Assembly: GCF_002946835.1 (NCBI RefSeq)
Contig: NZ_CP026652.1
Span: 1,178,001 to 1,242,000 of the forward strand
Direction: 5' to 3'
DNA: 64,000 bases
From: Streptomyces dengpaensis
GTDB lineage: Bacteria > Actinomycetota > Actinomycetes > Streptomycetales > Streptomycetaceae
Shown: positions 1 to 7,980 of the stretch, one piece after another
How the letters are laid out: each line of letters opens with the position of its first letter
Position numbering within the stretch: position 1 is the stretch's first letter
Notes under the pieces: model-generated
What the model saw: only the letters and a program-made list of their open reading frames with translations
Database searches by the model: none
What the model was told of the DNA's origin: nothing
Translations under genes and position numbers: made by a program

Positions 1-482
1 GCGGGCATCGGCAGCAGGAGGCCGCCCGCCGCGCGGAAGCGGCGGGCCGCGGCGACCACGTCGTCCGTGGCGAGCGCGATGTGCTGGGCGCGGGCGCCCT
101 CGTCGGTGGGGCGGGGCCGACGCCGAGAGCGATGCGTACGCTGCCGTCGGCGTTGGCGACGGCGCGGCTGCGGTGCAGCCCGTACGGGTCGGCGACGTCG
201 ACGCTCTCCTGTGCGTCCAGCCCGAGCACGCTGCGGTGGAAGAAGCGCGACTTCGTCGAACTGGTGCCAGGGCTGGGTGAGCGCGAGATGGTCGATGCGG
301 GTCACGGAGCGCGCGGTCGGCTGCTGCTCGACGGACTCGAAGTCGCCTGTCCAGTCGGGGAGTTCGGGGCGTCCGGTGGCGCAGATGAAGAGTTCGGTGC
401 CGTCGGGGGCGGCCACCGCGTCGAGGGGCGCGTCCTCGAGGGCGCGGGGGACTCGGGCATCAGCCCGGCAGTAGTCGGGCAG
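1..482 (-). pseudogene. C-terminal part of a sugar-phosphate isomerase/4-hydroxyphenylpyruvate dioxygenase-like (VOC) protein, cut by the window edge
   Basis: Reading leftwards, the frame gives a C-terminal dioxygenase-type (VOC) domain: APDGTELFICAT, then RIDHLALTQPWHQFDE, FHRSVLGLDA, DPYGLHRSRAV and QHIALATDDV. This pattern is known from the C-terminal half of the Streptomyces TIM-barrel isomerase/HPPD fusion proteins of about 600 aa. Here the recognisable homology starts about 50 bases after the stop of the glycosyltransferase at 529, so the N-terminal barrel of some 400 residues is absent. The only plausible in-frame start nearby is a GTG at 416, with no convincing ribosome site. The 3' end lies beyond position 1. 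I read it as a 5'-truncated remnant, although a free-standing one-domain protein is possible. Confidence 0.6.
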
Positions 483-528
483 AAAGCGGCCATCGCGCGG
501 AAAGCGGCCATCGGGCGGACGCCGGCAG

Positions 529-2715
529 TCAGCCGGACACCAGCAGCTCGGTCCAGGTCCGCGCCACCCCGTCCAGCGAGAAGGACTCCCGCACCTGCTT
601 GCGGGCCACCTCCCCGGCAAAGAGCCAGTCCTCCCGCTCCTCCAGCCCGGCGATCGCCTCCGCCATCGCCTCCGGACTCTCGTGGATCCACCGCCGGTCG
701 TAGATCTCGTCCGCCCCGGGCCACGGCAGCAGCGCGGGTACGGCGCCGGAGGCCATGCCCTCGGCCGGCGCGAGGTGGAAGCTCTCGTCGTCGCTGGTGG
801 ACAGGACGTGTCCGATCCTGCGCAGCCAGCCCGCCACGTCAGGGCCGAACTCGTCGAAGACGACGGCCCCTTCGAGCAGCGGCGACCGCTGCATGCGGCG
901 CAGTACGGCGTCGTAGTGCGCGCGCTCCTCGGGCTTGTTCCAGATCCACCAGTACTCCCATGGCGGCTTGGACTTGACCGACAGATGCCAGCGCCGGTCG
1001 CGGGCGCGCAGCGCTTCGAGGACGTCGAGGCCGAGGTCGAGGCGTTTGCGGCTGGGCGCGATGCCGATCATGCCGAGGCGGAAACGGGCACCCGGCGCCT
1101 TGGGCCGGTCGAGCTGATCGGTGTCGACCCAGTTCGGGATGGTCTGGATCTTCACCGCGGGCCAGCCCGTGCGCTCAAGGGTGCTGCGGGCGTAGTAGGG
1201 ACTGACGCACACCACCCGGTCGACCGCGTCGATGTCGACCTGCTCCGGGTACCCGGCGTCCAGTTCGAAGCGGTGCAGCCGGACGACGAGCCGGCTTCCG
1301 GGCCGCTTGTGGCGGCTGTACCAGACGGCCGCAGGACCGCACCACTCGACGACCACCACGTCGGCCCAGTCGGCGAGTTCACGGCTGGCGGCCTGGTCGT
1401 GGCGGGCAAGCGCGGGCCAGGCGTCGATCCGTACCTCGACACCGGGCAGCGCGCGGACGTGGTCGAGCAGCCGCGAGAGGAACTTCAGGTCGTGCCCCGC
1501 GACGGCGATCCGCAGCGGCTGCGGCCGGGCGGCGACGGCGGGGGGCGCGGACGGAAGGGCCCGGTCGAGTTGCGTACGCCAGCGGACCGCCGCGTTCTTC
1601 ATGGTGTACCGCCGGGCGGCGTCCCGGCAGCGGTCGGCGGCCATGCGCCGTGTCTCGGGCTCGCGTACGGCGCGGGCGACGGCTGCGGCGGCGTCCGTGA
1701 GTTCGGCGCCTCCGGGGACGTACAAGGGATAGTCGCTCCCGAGGAGCGCCTCGTGCGCGGGTGTGCGGTTGAGGATGACGGGCAGGCCGAGCGACCCGAA
1801 CTCAAGGACTTTGGTGGAGAGTTCGAGGCTGGCGTCCAGGACCGGGTCCCGCCAGCCGAGGCCCAGATCGCAGTCGGCGGCGATGCGCATGGCTTCCTCG
1901 CGCGGCTGCCCGCCGTGGTGGTGGACGCCGGGGGTGGAGCGCAGCGCCTCGGCCATGGCGACCGGGAAGCCGGGGTGGGCGGGGTCTTTGTGGATCTTGT
2001 CGCCGACGGCGTGGAGTTCGGCCCGCACCCCCTGTTCGGCGAGCAGGGCCGGCAGACGCGTCATGGGCAGGGTGTTCCACCGCGGCGCGAACTTGCCGGT
2101 GTAGACGAGCCGTACGGGATCGTGCGGCCGGTCGTGCTCCGGCACCGGGAAGGCCGGTTCGGGCACGGCGGGCGGACTGAGCAGACAGCGGCCGCAGGCC
2201 TCCGGCACCCAGGTCTCCAGGAAGCAGCGCAACTCCTCGGTTTGGCACAGGAGTTGCTGTGAGGCGTTGGCGATGCGGGCGAGCCCCGCGCGTGCCTCCT
2301 CGGTCATCTCGGCCGGTGTCTGTGGGATGTCGGTGAGGTAGGCCCAGATCCGTCCGTCGAAGGCGCGGTCGGCGACGACCCGGGTGACCAGCCTGCGGCC
2401 GCGCAGCACCAGCAGGTCGCAGGGCTCGTCCTGGTCGAGCTGGGTGAGCAGCCGGGAGGCCTGTACGGGCGAGAGCGGGTGATCCCCCTGTCCGGGCACG
2501 AGCCGCTCCTCGTACGGACGCACCAGCGTGACCCCGGGCAGCCCCTCCAATGGGTCGGTCAACCTCCCTGTCACCACGGGCGACTTGAGGACGAGCCGGG
2601 TCCGGCAGCCCGCGAGGGCGAGCGCCCGCACGGTCGACTGGGCCCACACGGCCGAGCCGTCGATGAGGTTGAGGTCCACGTCGCCGTAGACGAGCGCACG
2701 CAGGATGCGGGTCAT
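529..2715 (-). CDS. Two-domain GT4-type glycosyltransferase
   Basis: Predicted 728-aa protein with two glycosyltransferase units in tandem. Residues about 1-370 form the first (DLLVLRGRRLV, LVYTGKFAPRWNTLPM, STKVLEFGSLGLPVI). Residues about 375-728 form a second GT-B fold (IAVAGHDLKFLSRLL, VVVEWCGP, CVSPYYARSTLERTGW, GMIGIAPSRKRLDLGLDVLE, SFHLAPAEGMASGAVPALLPW). It probably adds sugars to a surface glycopolymer in the cytoplasm. The start ATG at 2715 has a GGAAGGAG box and overlaps the upstream stop as ATGA, so it is translationally coupled. The frame stays open further upstream, but that stretch is antisense-like arginine-rich sequence over the preceding gene. Donor and acceptor are unknown. 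Confidence 0.85.
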   Translation of the reverse strand: MTRILRALVYGDVDLNLIDGSAVWAQSTVRALALAGCRTRLVLKSPVVTGRLTDPLEGLPGVTLVRPYEERLVPGQGDHPLSPVQASRLLTQLDQDEPCDLLVLRGRRLVTRVVADRAFDGRIWAYLTDIPQTPAEMTEEARAGLARIANASQQLLCQTEELRCFLETWVPEACGRCLLSPPAVPEPAFPVPEHDRPHDPVRLVYTGKFAPRWNTLPMTRLPALLAEQGVRAELHAVGDKIHKDPAHPGFPVAMAEALRSTPGVHHHGGQPREEAMRIAADCDLGLGWRDPVLDASLELSTKVLEFGSLGLPVILNRTPAHEALLGSDYPLYVPGGAELTDAAAAVARAVREPETRRMAADRCRDAARRYTMKNAAVRWRTQLDRALPSAPPAVAARPQPLRIAVAGHDLKFLSRLLDHVRALPGVEVRIDAWPALARHDQAASRELADWADVVVVEWCGPAAVWYSRHKRPGSRLVVRLHRFELDAGYPEQVDIDAVDRVVCVSPYYARSTLERTGWPAVKIQTIPNWVDTDQLDRPKAPGARFRLGMIGIAPSRKRLDLGLDVLEALRARDRRWHLSVKSKPPWEYWWIWNKPEERAHYDAVLRRMQRSPLLEGAVVFDEFGPDVAGWLRRIGHVLSTSDDESFHLAPAEGMASGAVPALLPWPGADEIYDRRWIHESPEAMAEAIAGLEEREDWLFAGEVARKQVRESFSLDGVARTWTELLVSG

Positions 2716-4550
2716 GACGGCTCCTTCCCACGCACGGCGAACAGGCGGTACCCCTCGCGCGACCAGGTGTCCGGCGGAGCGCCGGCCATCAGCAGCGACC
2801 GCCGGACGAGCAGCGGCCGCAGCACCGGTACGAAGGCGTAGTCGTCGGCGGCGGGGGTGTGGCCCACCGCGTCGGCGCCCGAGTACTCCTGGGCGCACAT
2901 CAGGTCGAGCAGCAGGGTGTCCGGGCGGTCCTCGGACAGGTCCGACCAGTCCGCGATCCACGGCGCGGTGGGCGGTCCCGTGTGGACGGCGACCCCTGCG
3001 GCGGTGAGTTCGTCGAGCTCTTTCGGGTCGGGCACGACCACCTCGGCCGGCCGGTGGAGCTGGCCGAGCGCCTGGGCGACGAGCCGTGCGACGTCGGCCC
3101 GGTCCCCGGGTGCGGCCAGCACGGCGACGCGGCGCCTGTCCAGGGGGTCGGGGGCTCCGACGAGCCGGGCGAGCCGCGCCAGCCGCACCCGGGTGCTGTC
3201 CTGCGCGAACGCCTCCCGGAGCCGCTCCCTGCCGTCGGCGACCGGGTCGAGGCGGGAGAGCCGTACGCCGGCGTCCGCGTCGATGACGGCGTCCCAGGCG
3301 AGCTGCGCCAGTCCGGGAGCGCACGCCGCCGGGCCGTCCCGCCACAGCACCGCGGGCCGTCCCGACGCCCTTGCCTGTCCGACCAGTTCGGCGAGCCGGC
3401 GGTCCAGGTCGGGGGCCAGGGCGGTGCCGGTGAGGGACCACGGTCCGTCGGGGCCGGCGCATGCGCTCAGCTGGACGACGAAGGCGTCCGGGTCGGTCCG
3501 CTCCAGGAGCACGTGCCCGTCGTGCGGCAGCACCCGGCTCACGACGGCGTCCGCCGCGAAGTCCTCGGCGGCGCGGTCGGTCAGCACGCCGGTGATCACC
3601 AGGCGGTCACGGGGGCCCACGGACAGGGCACGGTGGGTGAGGTGGAGGCGGTCGTCGGCCGGGAGGTCCGGCTCCCGCGCAGTCTGCGGACGGGCGACCG
3701 CACTCTGCGGACGGACGACGGCTTCGGCCGGCCGCTTCCTCCCCTTCCCCTTCCGCTGCCGCCACATCCCGTACAGCTCCCCCGGCAGCCGGACCGCCCC
3801 GCGCTTCGGCGACCGCGCCGCCGTGACCAGCGCCTTCCCCACCCGCAGCGAGGTGGAGCCCTCCAGCATGGCCACGCGCGCCTCCAGCACGCCGACCCGT
3901 CCCCGGGCACGGCGCAGTGCGGAACTCAGCTGCTCCTTCTCCCGTACGGCGGCGGCCAGCCGGTCGGCGAGTCCGTCCTGGCGGACCGCGTCCAGGGCCC
4001 GCGCGGTCTCCTCGGCCGTGTCCTCCAGGTCGAGCAGGCGGGCGCGCAGGGACCGGGAGACCAGGTCGGCGAGGACGTACTCGCCGGCGATCCGCAGCGC
4101 CGTGGCGAGGCCTTCGGCCGGCACGGGTCGGCCGAACCAGTCGTGGGGCGGCAGGAGTTCGTCGGTGCAGGCGAAGACCGCACCCGCGTGCAGGTGGGCG
4201 TAGTCGAGTGCGGCGGCCCGCAGTACCTGGCAGTTGTGGGCCACCAGACTGTCGAGGAGCCGGTGGTAGGGGAGTTCGGGACCGGGGTGGCCGAAGACGA
4301 TCAGACCGCGACCGCCGGGCCGCATCCGTTCCAGTACGGCGCGGCAGTCCGCCTCGTCGCCGTGCAGCGCGGATTGGGGGCCGTACGAGAGGAGCACCAG
4401 CTCCCCTTCGCCCACGGGTTGTTCGTGGCGGCGCAGTTCGATGCCCGGCGGGAGGTGCAGATACGGCTCCAGACGGAGGCCGCCGTCCGTCGCGTCCACG
4501 ACGGAGGTGATGCCGTCCAGATGCGGGTGAAGCAGGTCGGTCAGGCGCAT
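2712..4550 (-). CDS. Glycosyltransferase-like coiled-coil protein of a glycopolymer operon
   Basis: Predicted 612-aa protein of unknown exact function. An N-terminal Rossmann-like part (residues about 1-165, GGRGLIVFGHPGPELPYHRL) is followed by a helical coiled-coil segment (about 175-245, with EKEQLSSALRRARGRVGVLE and TSLRVGKALV, a linker often seen in actinobacterial glycosyltransferases). A C-terminal domain follows, resembling the nucleotide-binding part of GT2 enzymes (LVAQALGQLHRPAEVVV, FVPVLRPLLVRRSLL) but without a clear DxD. It may be an inactive or scaffold glycosyltransferase. The start ATG at 4550 shares a base with the upstream stop (TGATG) and the stop overlaps the next start, so it is the middle gene of a tightly coupled operon. 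Confidence 0.7.
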   Translation of the reverse strand: MRLTDLLHPHLDGITSVVDATDGGLRLEPYLHLPPGIELRRHEQPVGEGELVLLSYGPQSALHGDEADCRAVLERMRPGGRGLIVFGHPGPELPYHRLLDSLVAHNCQVLRAAALDYAHLHAGAVFACTDELLPPHDWFGRPVPAEGLATALRIAGEYVLADLVSRSLRARLLDLEDTAEETARALDAVRQDGLADRLAAAVREKEQLSSALRRARGRVGVLEARVAMLEGSTSLRVGKALVTAARSPKRGAVRLPGELYGMWRQRKGKGRKRPAEAVVRPQSAVARPQTAREPDLPADDRLHLTHRALSVGPRDRLVITGVLTDRAAEDFAADAVVSRVLPHDGHVLLERTDPDAFVVQLSACAGPDGPWSLTGTALAPDLDRRLAELVGQARASGRPAVLWRDGPAACAPGLAQLAWDAVIDADAGVRLSRLDPVADGRERLREAFAQDSTRVRLARLARLVGAPDPLDRRRVAVLAAPGDRADVARLVAQALGQLHRPAEVVVPDPKELDELTAAGVAVHTGPPTAPWIADWSDLSEDRPDTLLLDLMCAQEYSGADAVGHTPAADDYAFVPVLRPLLVRRSLLMAGAPPDTWSREGYRLFAVRGKEPS

Positions 4551-5269
4551 CAGCGGGTCCTCGTGAAGACGTGGAAGCCGGCCCGGCTCTCGCGGAAGCC
4601 GTAGGGCCGGAAGAGGGTGTGGGTCAGGCCGAGGGGTTCAAGTTCCCTGCGGTAGGCGGATGCCGGCCGGTGCAGCAGGTAGTCGCCGGGCGGGGTGGAC
4701 TCGTGTGGGTCCTGGCCGGTCTCGTGTGTGTCCTCGTCGGTCTCGTGTGTGTCCTCGTCGGTCTCGTGTGTGTCCTCGTCGGTGAGGATCAGCCGGCCGG
4801 TGATCCGGACGAGCGAGGCGAGGTTGCGCAGTCCTGCCCTCCACTCCTCGTCGTCCAGGACGTGGAACAGGACGTCCACGCCCAGGACGACGTCGTACGG
4901 CCAGGGGCTGCGCCACTCGTCGAGCGCGGCGACGGCGTAGCGCGGGCCGCCGCCCCGGGAGCAGGCGTACGTGATGGCCTCGGGGCTGCTGTCGAAGGCG
5001 TCCACGCGGTGGCCGCAGCGTGCCAGGGCGCGTGCGAAGTACCCTTTCCCGCAGCCCGCGTCGAGCACGAACAGCGGGGCCCCCGGGCTGGACAGATCGC
5101 CGATCAGGGTGATCAGCTCGCCGAGCCGCAGCGCGTAGAAGATCTCGTTGCCGGGGCGGTCGAGGCCGATGTGCCCGCCGGAGGCGAGGTCGTCGCGTTC
5201 GAGATGCCGGGTGTCCCAGTAGGTGCGGGTGCTGTCAGTCATGGCGTCAGTGCGGGTGCTCTCAGTCAT
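4550..5269 (-). CDS. SAM-dependent methyltransferase with internal tandem repeat
   Basis: Predicted 239-aa class I methyltransferase. Motif I is FVLDAGCGKGYFARALARCG (about residues 67-86), followed by VDAFDSSPEAI and DVVLGVDVLFHVLDD. It probably methylates a sugar or small molecule in the glycopolymer pathway. Two oddities are visible. The N-terminus repeats itself (MTESTRTDA / MTDSTRTY), giving alternative starts at 5269 and 5242. After strand 5 there is a DEDTHET repeat encoded by near-perfect 21-bp units. The ATG at 5269 has a GGAG box and overlaps the end of the upstream epimerase gene by 8 bases, so I prefer it. Confidence 0.85.
   Translation of the reverse strand: MTESTRTDAMTDSTRTYWDTRHLERDDLASGGHIGLDRPGNEIFYALRLGELITLIGDLSSPGAPLFVLDAGCGKGYFARALARCGHRVDAFDSSPEAITYACSRGGGPRYAVAALDEWRSPWPYDVVLGVDVLFHVLDDEEWRAGLRNLASLVRITGRLILTDEDTHETDEDTHETDEDTHETGQDPHESTPPGDYLLHRPASAYRRELEPLGLTHTLFRPYGFRESRAGFHVFTRTR
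4700..4783. repeat. In-frame 21-bp tandem repeat inside the methyltransferase gene
   Basis: Four adjacent 21-bp units (4700-4720 degenerate; 4721-4741, 4742-4762 and 4763-4783 nearly identical, CTCGTGTGTGTCCTCGTCGGT on the + strand). They encode an acidic DEDTHET repeat in the methyltransferase. The unit is a multiple of three, so copy-number change would keep the frame. Confidence 0.9.
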
Positions 5270-6350
5270 GGCGCTCCAGCCACTGGGTGACCACCCGGGC
5301 GATGCGAGCGCCCGCCTTCCCGTCCCACAGCGGCGGCCCTTCGGCGGGCGAGGGCGCCTGCCCGTCCAGCACCTTGCGCAGTGCGGGCACCAACTCGCCG
5401 TGTCGTACGAGGCGGTTGGTGCCGTGGGTGACGGTGACCGGGCGTTCGGTCGTGGTGCGCAGGGTCAGGCACGGGATGCCCAGCACGGTGGTCTCCTCCT
5501 GGACGCCGCCCGAGTCGGTGATCACGGCGGCGGCTCCCCGTACGAGACCCATGAAGGCGACGTATCCGAGCGGTTCGAAGAGGTGCACGCCGGGCGCGTG
5601 CGCGAGGCCCGCCGACCGCAGGGCCGCGCGCCCGCGCGGATGCAGGGGCACGGCGAGGTCCAGTTGGGTGGCCGCCTCGGTCAGCGCGCGGGCGGCGGCC
5701 CGGGCCGCCTCGGGGTCGTCGACGTTGGCGGGCCGGTGGAGCGTGACGACGCCATAGCGCTCGGGCAGTCCGTAGGCCGCGCGCACGGCGGCCGGATCGA
5801 AATGGTCCATATGGGTGAGCAGGGTGTCGATCATGGGGTTGCCGACGAAGTGGACCCGGCCGGAGTCGGCGCCCTCGCGGGCGAGGTGTCCGACGGCCTC
5901 GGGGCTGGTCGCGAACAGCAGCTCGGCGAGCTGGTCGACCAGGCGCCGGTTGACCTCCTCCGGCATCGTCATGTCGAAGCTCCGCAGCCCCGCCTCGACA
6001 TGGGCCACCGGGATGCCCAGCTTGGCGGCGACGAGTGCGGCGGCGAGCGTGGAGTTGACGTCGCCGTAGACCACGACGAGCGCGGGAGCGCGGGCGGTGA
6101 ACTCGCCCTCCAGCGCCACCAGCAGATCGGCGGTCTGGCGGGCGTGGCTGCCCGAGCCGACACCCAGGTCGGTGTCCGGCTCGGGCAGATCCAGCTCCCG
6201 GAAGAAGATCTGCGACATCCGCTCGTCGTAGTGCTGCCCGGTGTGCACCAGGACCTGTTCGTGCCCGCTGGTACGCAGCGCGGCGACGACCGGGGCGGCC
6301 TTCACGAAGTTCGGCCTGGTCCCGACGACATGCAGTACACGGCCGTTCAT
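5262..6350 (-). CDS. wecB: UDP-N-acetylglucosamine 2-epimerase, non-hydrolysing
   Basis: Predicted 362-aa cytoplasmic epimerase that interconverts UDP-GlcNAc and UDP-ManNAc. The family signature opens the protein (VVGTRPNFVKAAPVV), followed by HTGQHYD, VVYGDVNSTLAAALVAAKLG, VAHVEAGLRSFDMTMPEE and DSGGVQEE. Length is normal for the family. It pairs with the WecC-type dehydrogenase at 7970 to make UDP-ManNAc uronic acid, which points to a teichuronic-acid-like or capsule-like polymer. It is the first gene of a leftward operon of four coupled genes. The start ATG at 6350 is 38 bases from the divergent glycosyltransferase at 6389, so the promoters must lie within or beside each other. Confidence 0.93.
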   Translation of the reverse strand: MNGRVLHVVGTRPNFVKAAPVVAALRTSGHEQVLVHTGQHYDERMSQIFFRELDLPEPDTDLGVGSGSHARQTADLLVALEGEFTARAPALVVVYGDVNSTLAAALVAAKLGIPVAHVEAGLRSFDMTMPEEVNRRLVDQLAELLFATSPEAVGHLAREGADSGRVHFVGNPMIDTLLTHMDHFDPAAVRAAYGLPERYGVVTLHRPANVDDPEAARAAARALTEAATQLDLAVPLHPRGRAALRSAGLAHAPGVHLFEPLGYVAFMGLVRGAAAVITDSGGVQEETTVLGIPCLTLRTTTERPVTVTHGTNRLVRHGELVPALRKVLDGQAPSPAEGPPLWDGKAGARIARVVTQWLERHD

Positions 6351-6388
6351 GTCGTACGTTCTCCGCTCTGTCGGCCTACCTTGGCGAC

Positions 6389-7867
6389 ATGTCCCGACGC
6401 ATCCCCCGTGCTCTCAGCTTGGCCGCATCCGTGGCCTGGGGCGAGTTGCGGCACGATCCCGTGCGGAGCGCGTTGCTCGGGTTGCGGATGCTGCCGCCGC
6501 GTGCCCGGCGCGGGCTGCGGCCGGTCGAACGGCGGCTCGCCGCCCGCGCCCGTACGGCCGGACCGACAGCGGATCCGGCCCGTACGGCTGGGACCTCGGG
6601 TCCGCCCGCTTCTCGTGTGCCCGCCCCCGCCGGGCGGGTGATCAGGCCGGTGCCGGGCCGGGTGCTGCATCTGGTCACCAACGGGCTGCCGTTCAAGCAG
6701 GCGGGCTACACCGTGCGCACCCAGGCGCTCGCCGAGGCCCAGCGGGCGGCCGGGCTCGATCCGCACGTCGTGACGCGCATCGGGTTCCCGGTGGCGCAGG
6801 GCGTGCTGGACGCCCGCCCGCTGCAGCTCCTGGGCGGGGTGCCGCAGCACCGGCTGCTGCCGCTGTGGCTGCCGTACGGGCAGGATGCGGCGCTGGCGCG
6901 CAACGCCGAGCTGGCCGGGCGCCTGGTGGAGCGGTTGCGGCCCGCCGTGCTGCACGCGGCGACCGACCACGGCAACGGGCGCGTGGCGCTGGCCCTGCGC
7001 GAGGCGTACGGGCTGCCGGTCGTGTACGAGGTGCGGGGCTTCCTGGAGGAGACCTGGCTGACCCAGGCGCCGGGCCGCGGCCCGGACGACGAGACGTACC
7101 GCGTGCGGCGCGCCCTGGAGACGTACTGCATGCGTGAAGCCGATCTGGTGCTGACGCTGGGCACGGCGATGAAGGCCGAGATCGTGGCCCGCGGGGTGCC
7201 CGAGGAGCGGGTGCTGATCGTGCCGAACGCGGTGGACGAGGCGTTCCTCGCCCCGCCGCCGGACGGGGCGCCGCTGCGCGCCCGCCTCGGGATCGCGCCG
7301 GACGAGCTCGTCGTGGGCACCGTCAGCAGCCTCACGCCGCACGAGGGCATCGGCACATTGCTCCATGCGGGTGCCGAGCTGCGCCGCCGCGGTGTCCGGC
7401 TGCGGCTGCTGATCGTGGGCGACGGGCCGGAGCGCGCGGCGCTGGAGCGGCTGGCCGCCCGGCTGGGTCTCCGCGACGGCGTCGCCCTGTTCACCGGCCG
7501 GGTGCCGCACGCCCAAGTGCGGGATTTCCACGCCGTGCTGGATGTCTTCGCGGTGCCGCGCACCGACGAGCGGGTCTGCCGTCTCGTGACCCCGCTCAAG
7601 CCGGTCGAAGCGATGGCGAGCGGTCTTCCCGTGGCTGCCAGCGACCTCGCGGCCCTCAGAGAACTGGTCGAACAGGAGGTTACCGGGTGGCTAATCCCAG
7701 CTGAATCGCCTGATACTTGGGCGGACGCCCTCGAAGTATTGCTTTACAGTCAAAAACGGCGGCATGAATGGGGAGCGTCCGCTCGCGCACTGGTAGCGCG
7801 TGACCGCACCTGGAAGAGGGTCGCCACCACGACCCATGAGGCGTATCGCGCTCTTGGATGCGCCTGA
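6389..7867 (+). CDS. GT4 family glycosyltransferase
   Basis: Predicted 492-aa GT-B retaining glycosyltransferase. After an Ala/Arg-rich N-terminal extension of about 85 residues the N-domain starts at VLHLVTNGLPFKQAGYTVR. The C-domain shows GTVSSLTPHEGIGTLL, LIVGDGPERAALERLA, VPHAQVRDFHAVLDVFAVPR and LKPVEAMASGLPVAAS, which carries the nucleotide-sugar binding loop. It resembles WbuB/capsular GT4 enzymes working with aminosugar pathways and fits the adjacent ManNAc uronic acid genes. It is transcribed divergently from wecB. Confidence 0.9.
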   Translation: MSRRIPRALSLAASVAWGELRHDPVRSALLGLRMLPPRARRGLRPVERRLAARARTAGPTADPARTAGTSGPPASRVPAPAGRVIRPVPGRVLHLVTNGLPFKQAGYTVRTQALAEAQRAAGLDPHVVTRIGFPVAQGVLDARPLQLLGGVPQHRLLPLWLPYGQDAALARNAELAGRLVERLRPAVLHAATDHGNGRVALALREAYGLPVVYEVRGFLEETWLTQAPGRGPDDETYRVRRALETYCMREADLVLTLGTAMKAEIVARGVPEERVLIVPNAVDEAFLAPPPDGAPLRARLGIAPDELVVGTVSSLTPHEGIGTLLHAGAELRRRGVRLRLLIVGDGPERAALERLAARLGLRDGVALFTGRVPHAQVRDFHAVLDVFAVPRTDERVCRLVTPLKPVEAMASGLPVAASDLAALRELVEQEVTGWLIPAESPDTWADALEVLLYSQKRRHEWGASARALVARDRTWKRVATTTHEAYRALGCA

Positions 7868-7928
7868 GGCCCGGGACCCCCGAGCCGCACTGTTCTGACC
7901 CTTCGGATCCATGCACGTCCGCCCTGGG

Positions 7929-7980
7929 GCGGAGTGAGTCCCTATGCAGGTCGAGCGGAGTGAATCCCTATGCAGGTCGA
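7929..7980 (+). repeat. 26-bp tandem duplication of a ribosome-binding site and start codon
   Basis: Two adjacent 26-bp copies (7929-7954 and 7955-7980, one mismatch) each contain GGAGTGA and CCCTATGCAGG. Each therefore carries a usable ribosome site and an ATG (7944 and 7970). As 26 is not a multiple of three, only the second ATG is in frame with the dehydrogenase. The first opens a 63-codon dead-end frame. Confidence 0.9.

Noticed and set aside
529..3462. 977-codon version of the two-domain glycosyltransferase
   Set aside because: The extra N-terminal 249 residues are Arg/Pro/Gly-rich and overlap the upstream gene out of frame. The ATGA overlap with GGAAGGAG marks the real start at 2715.
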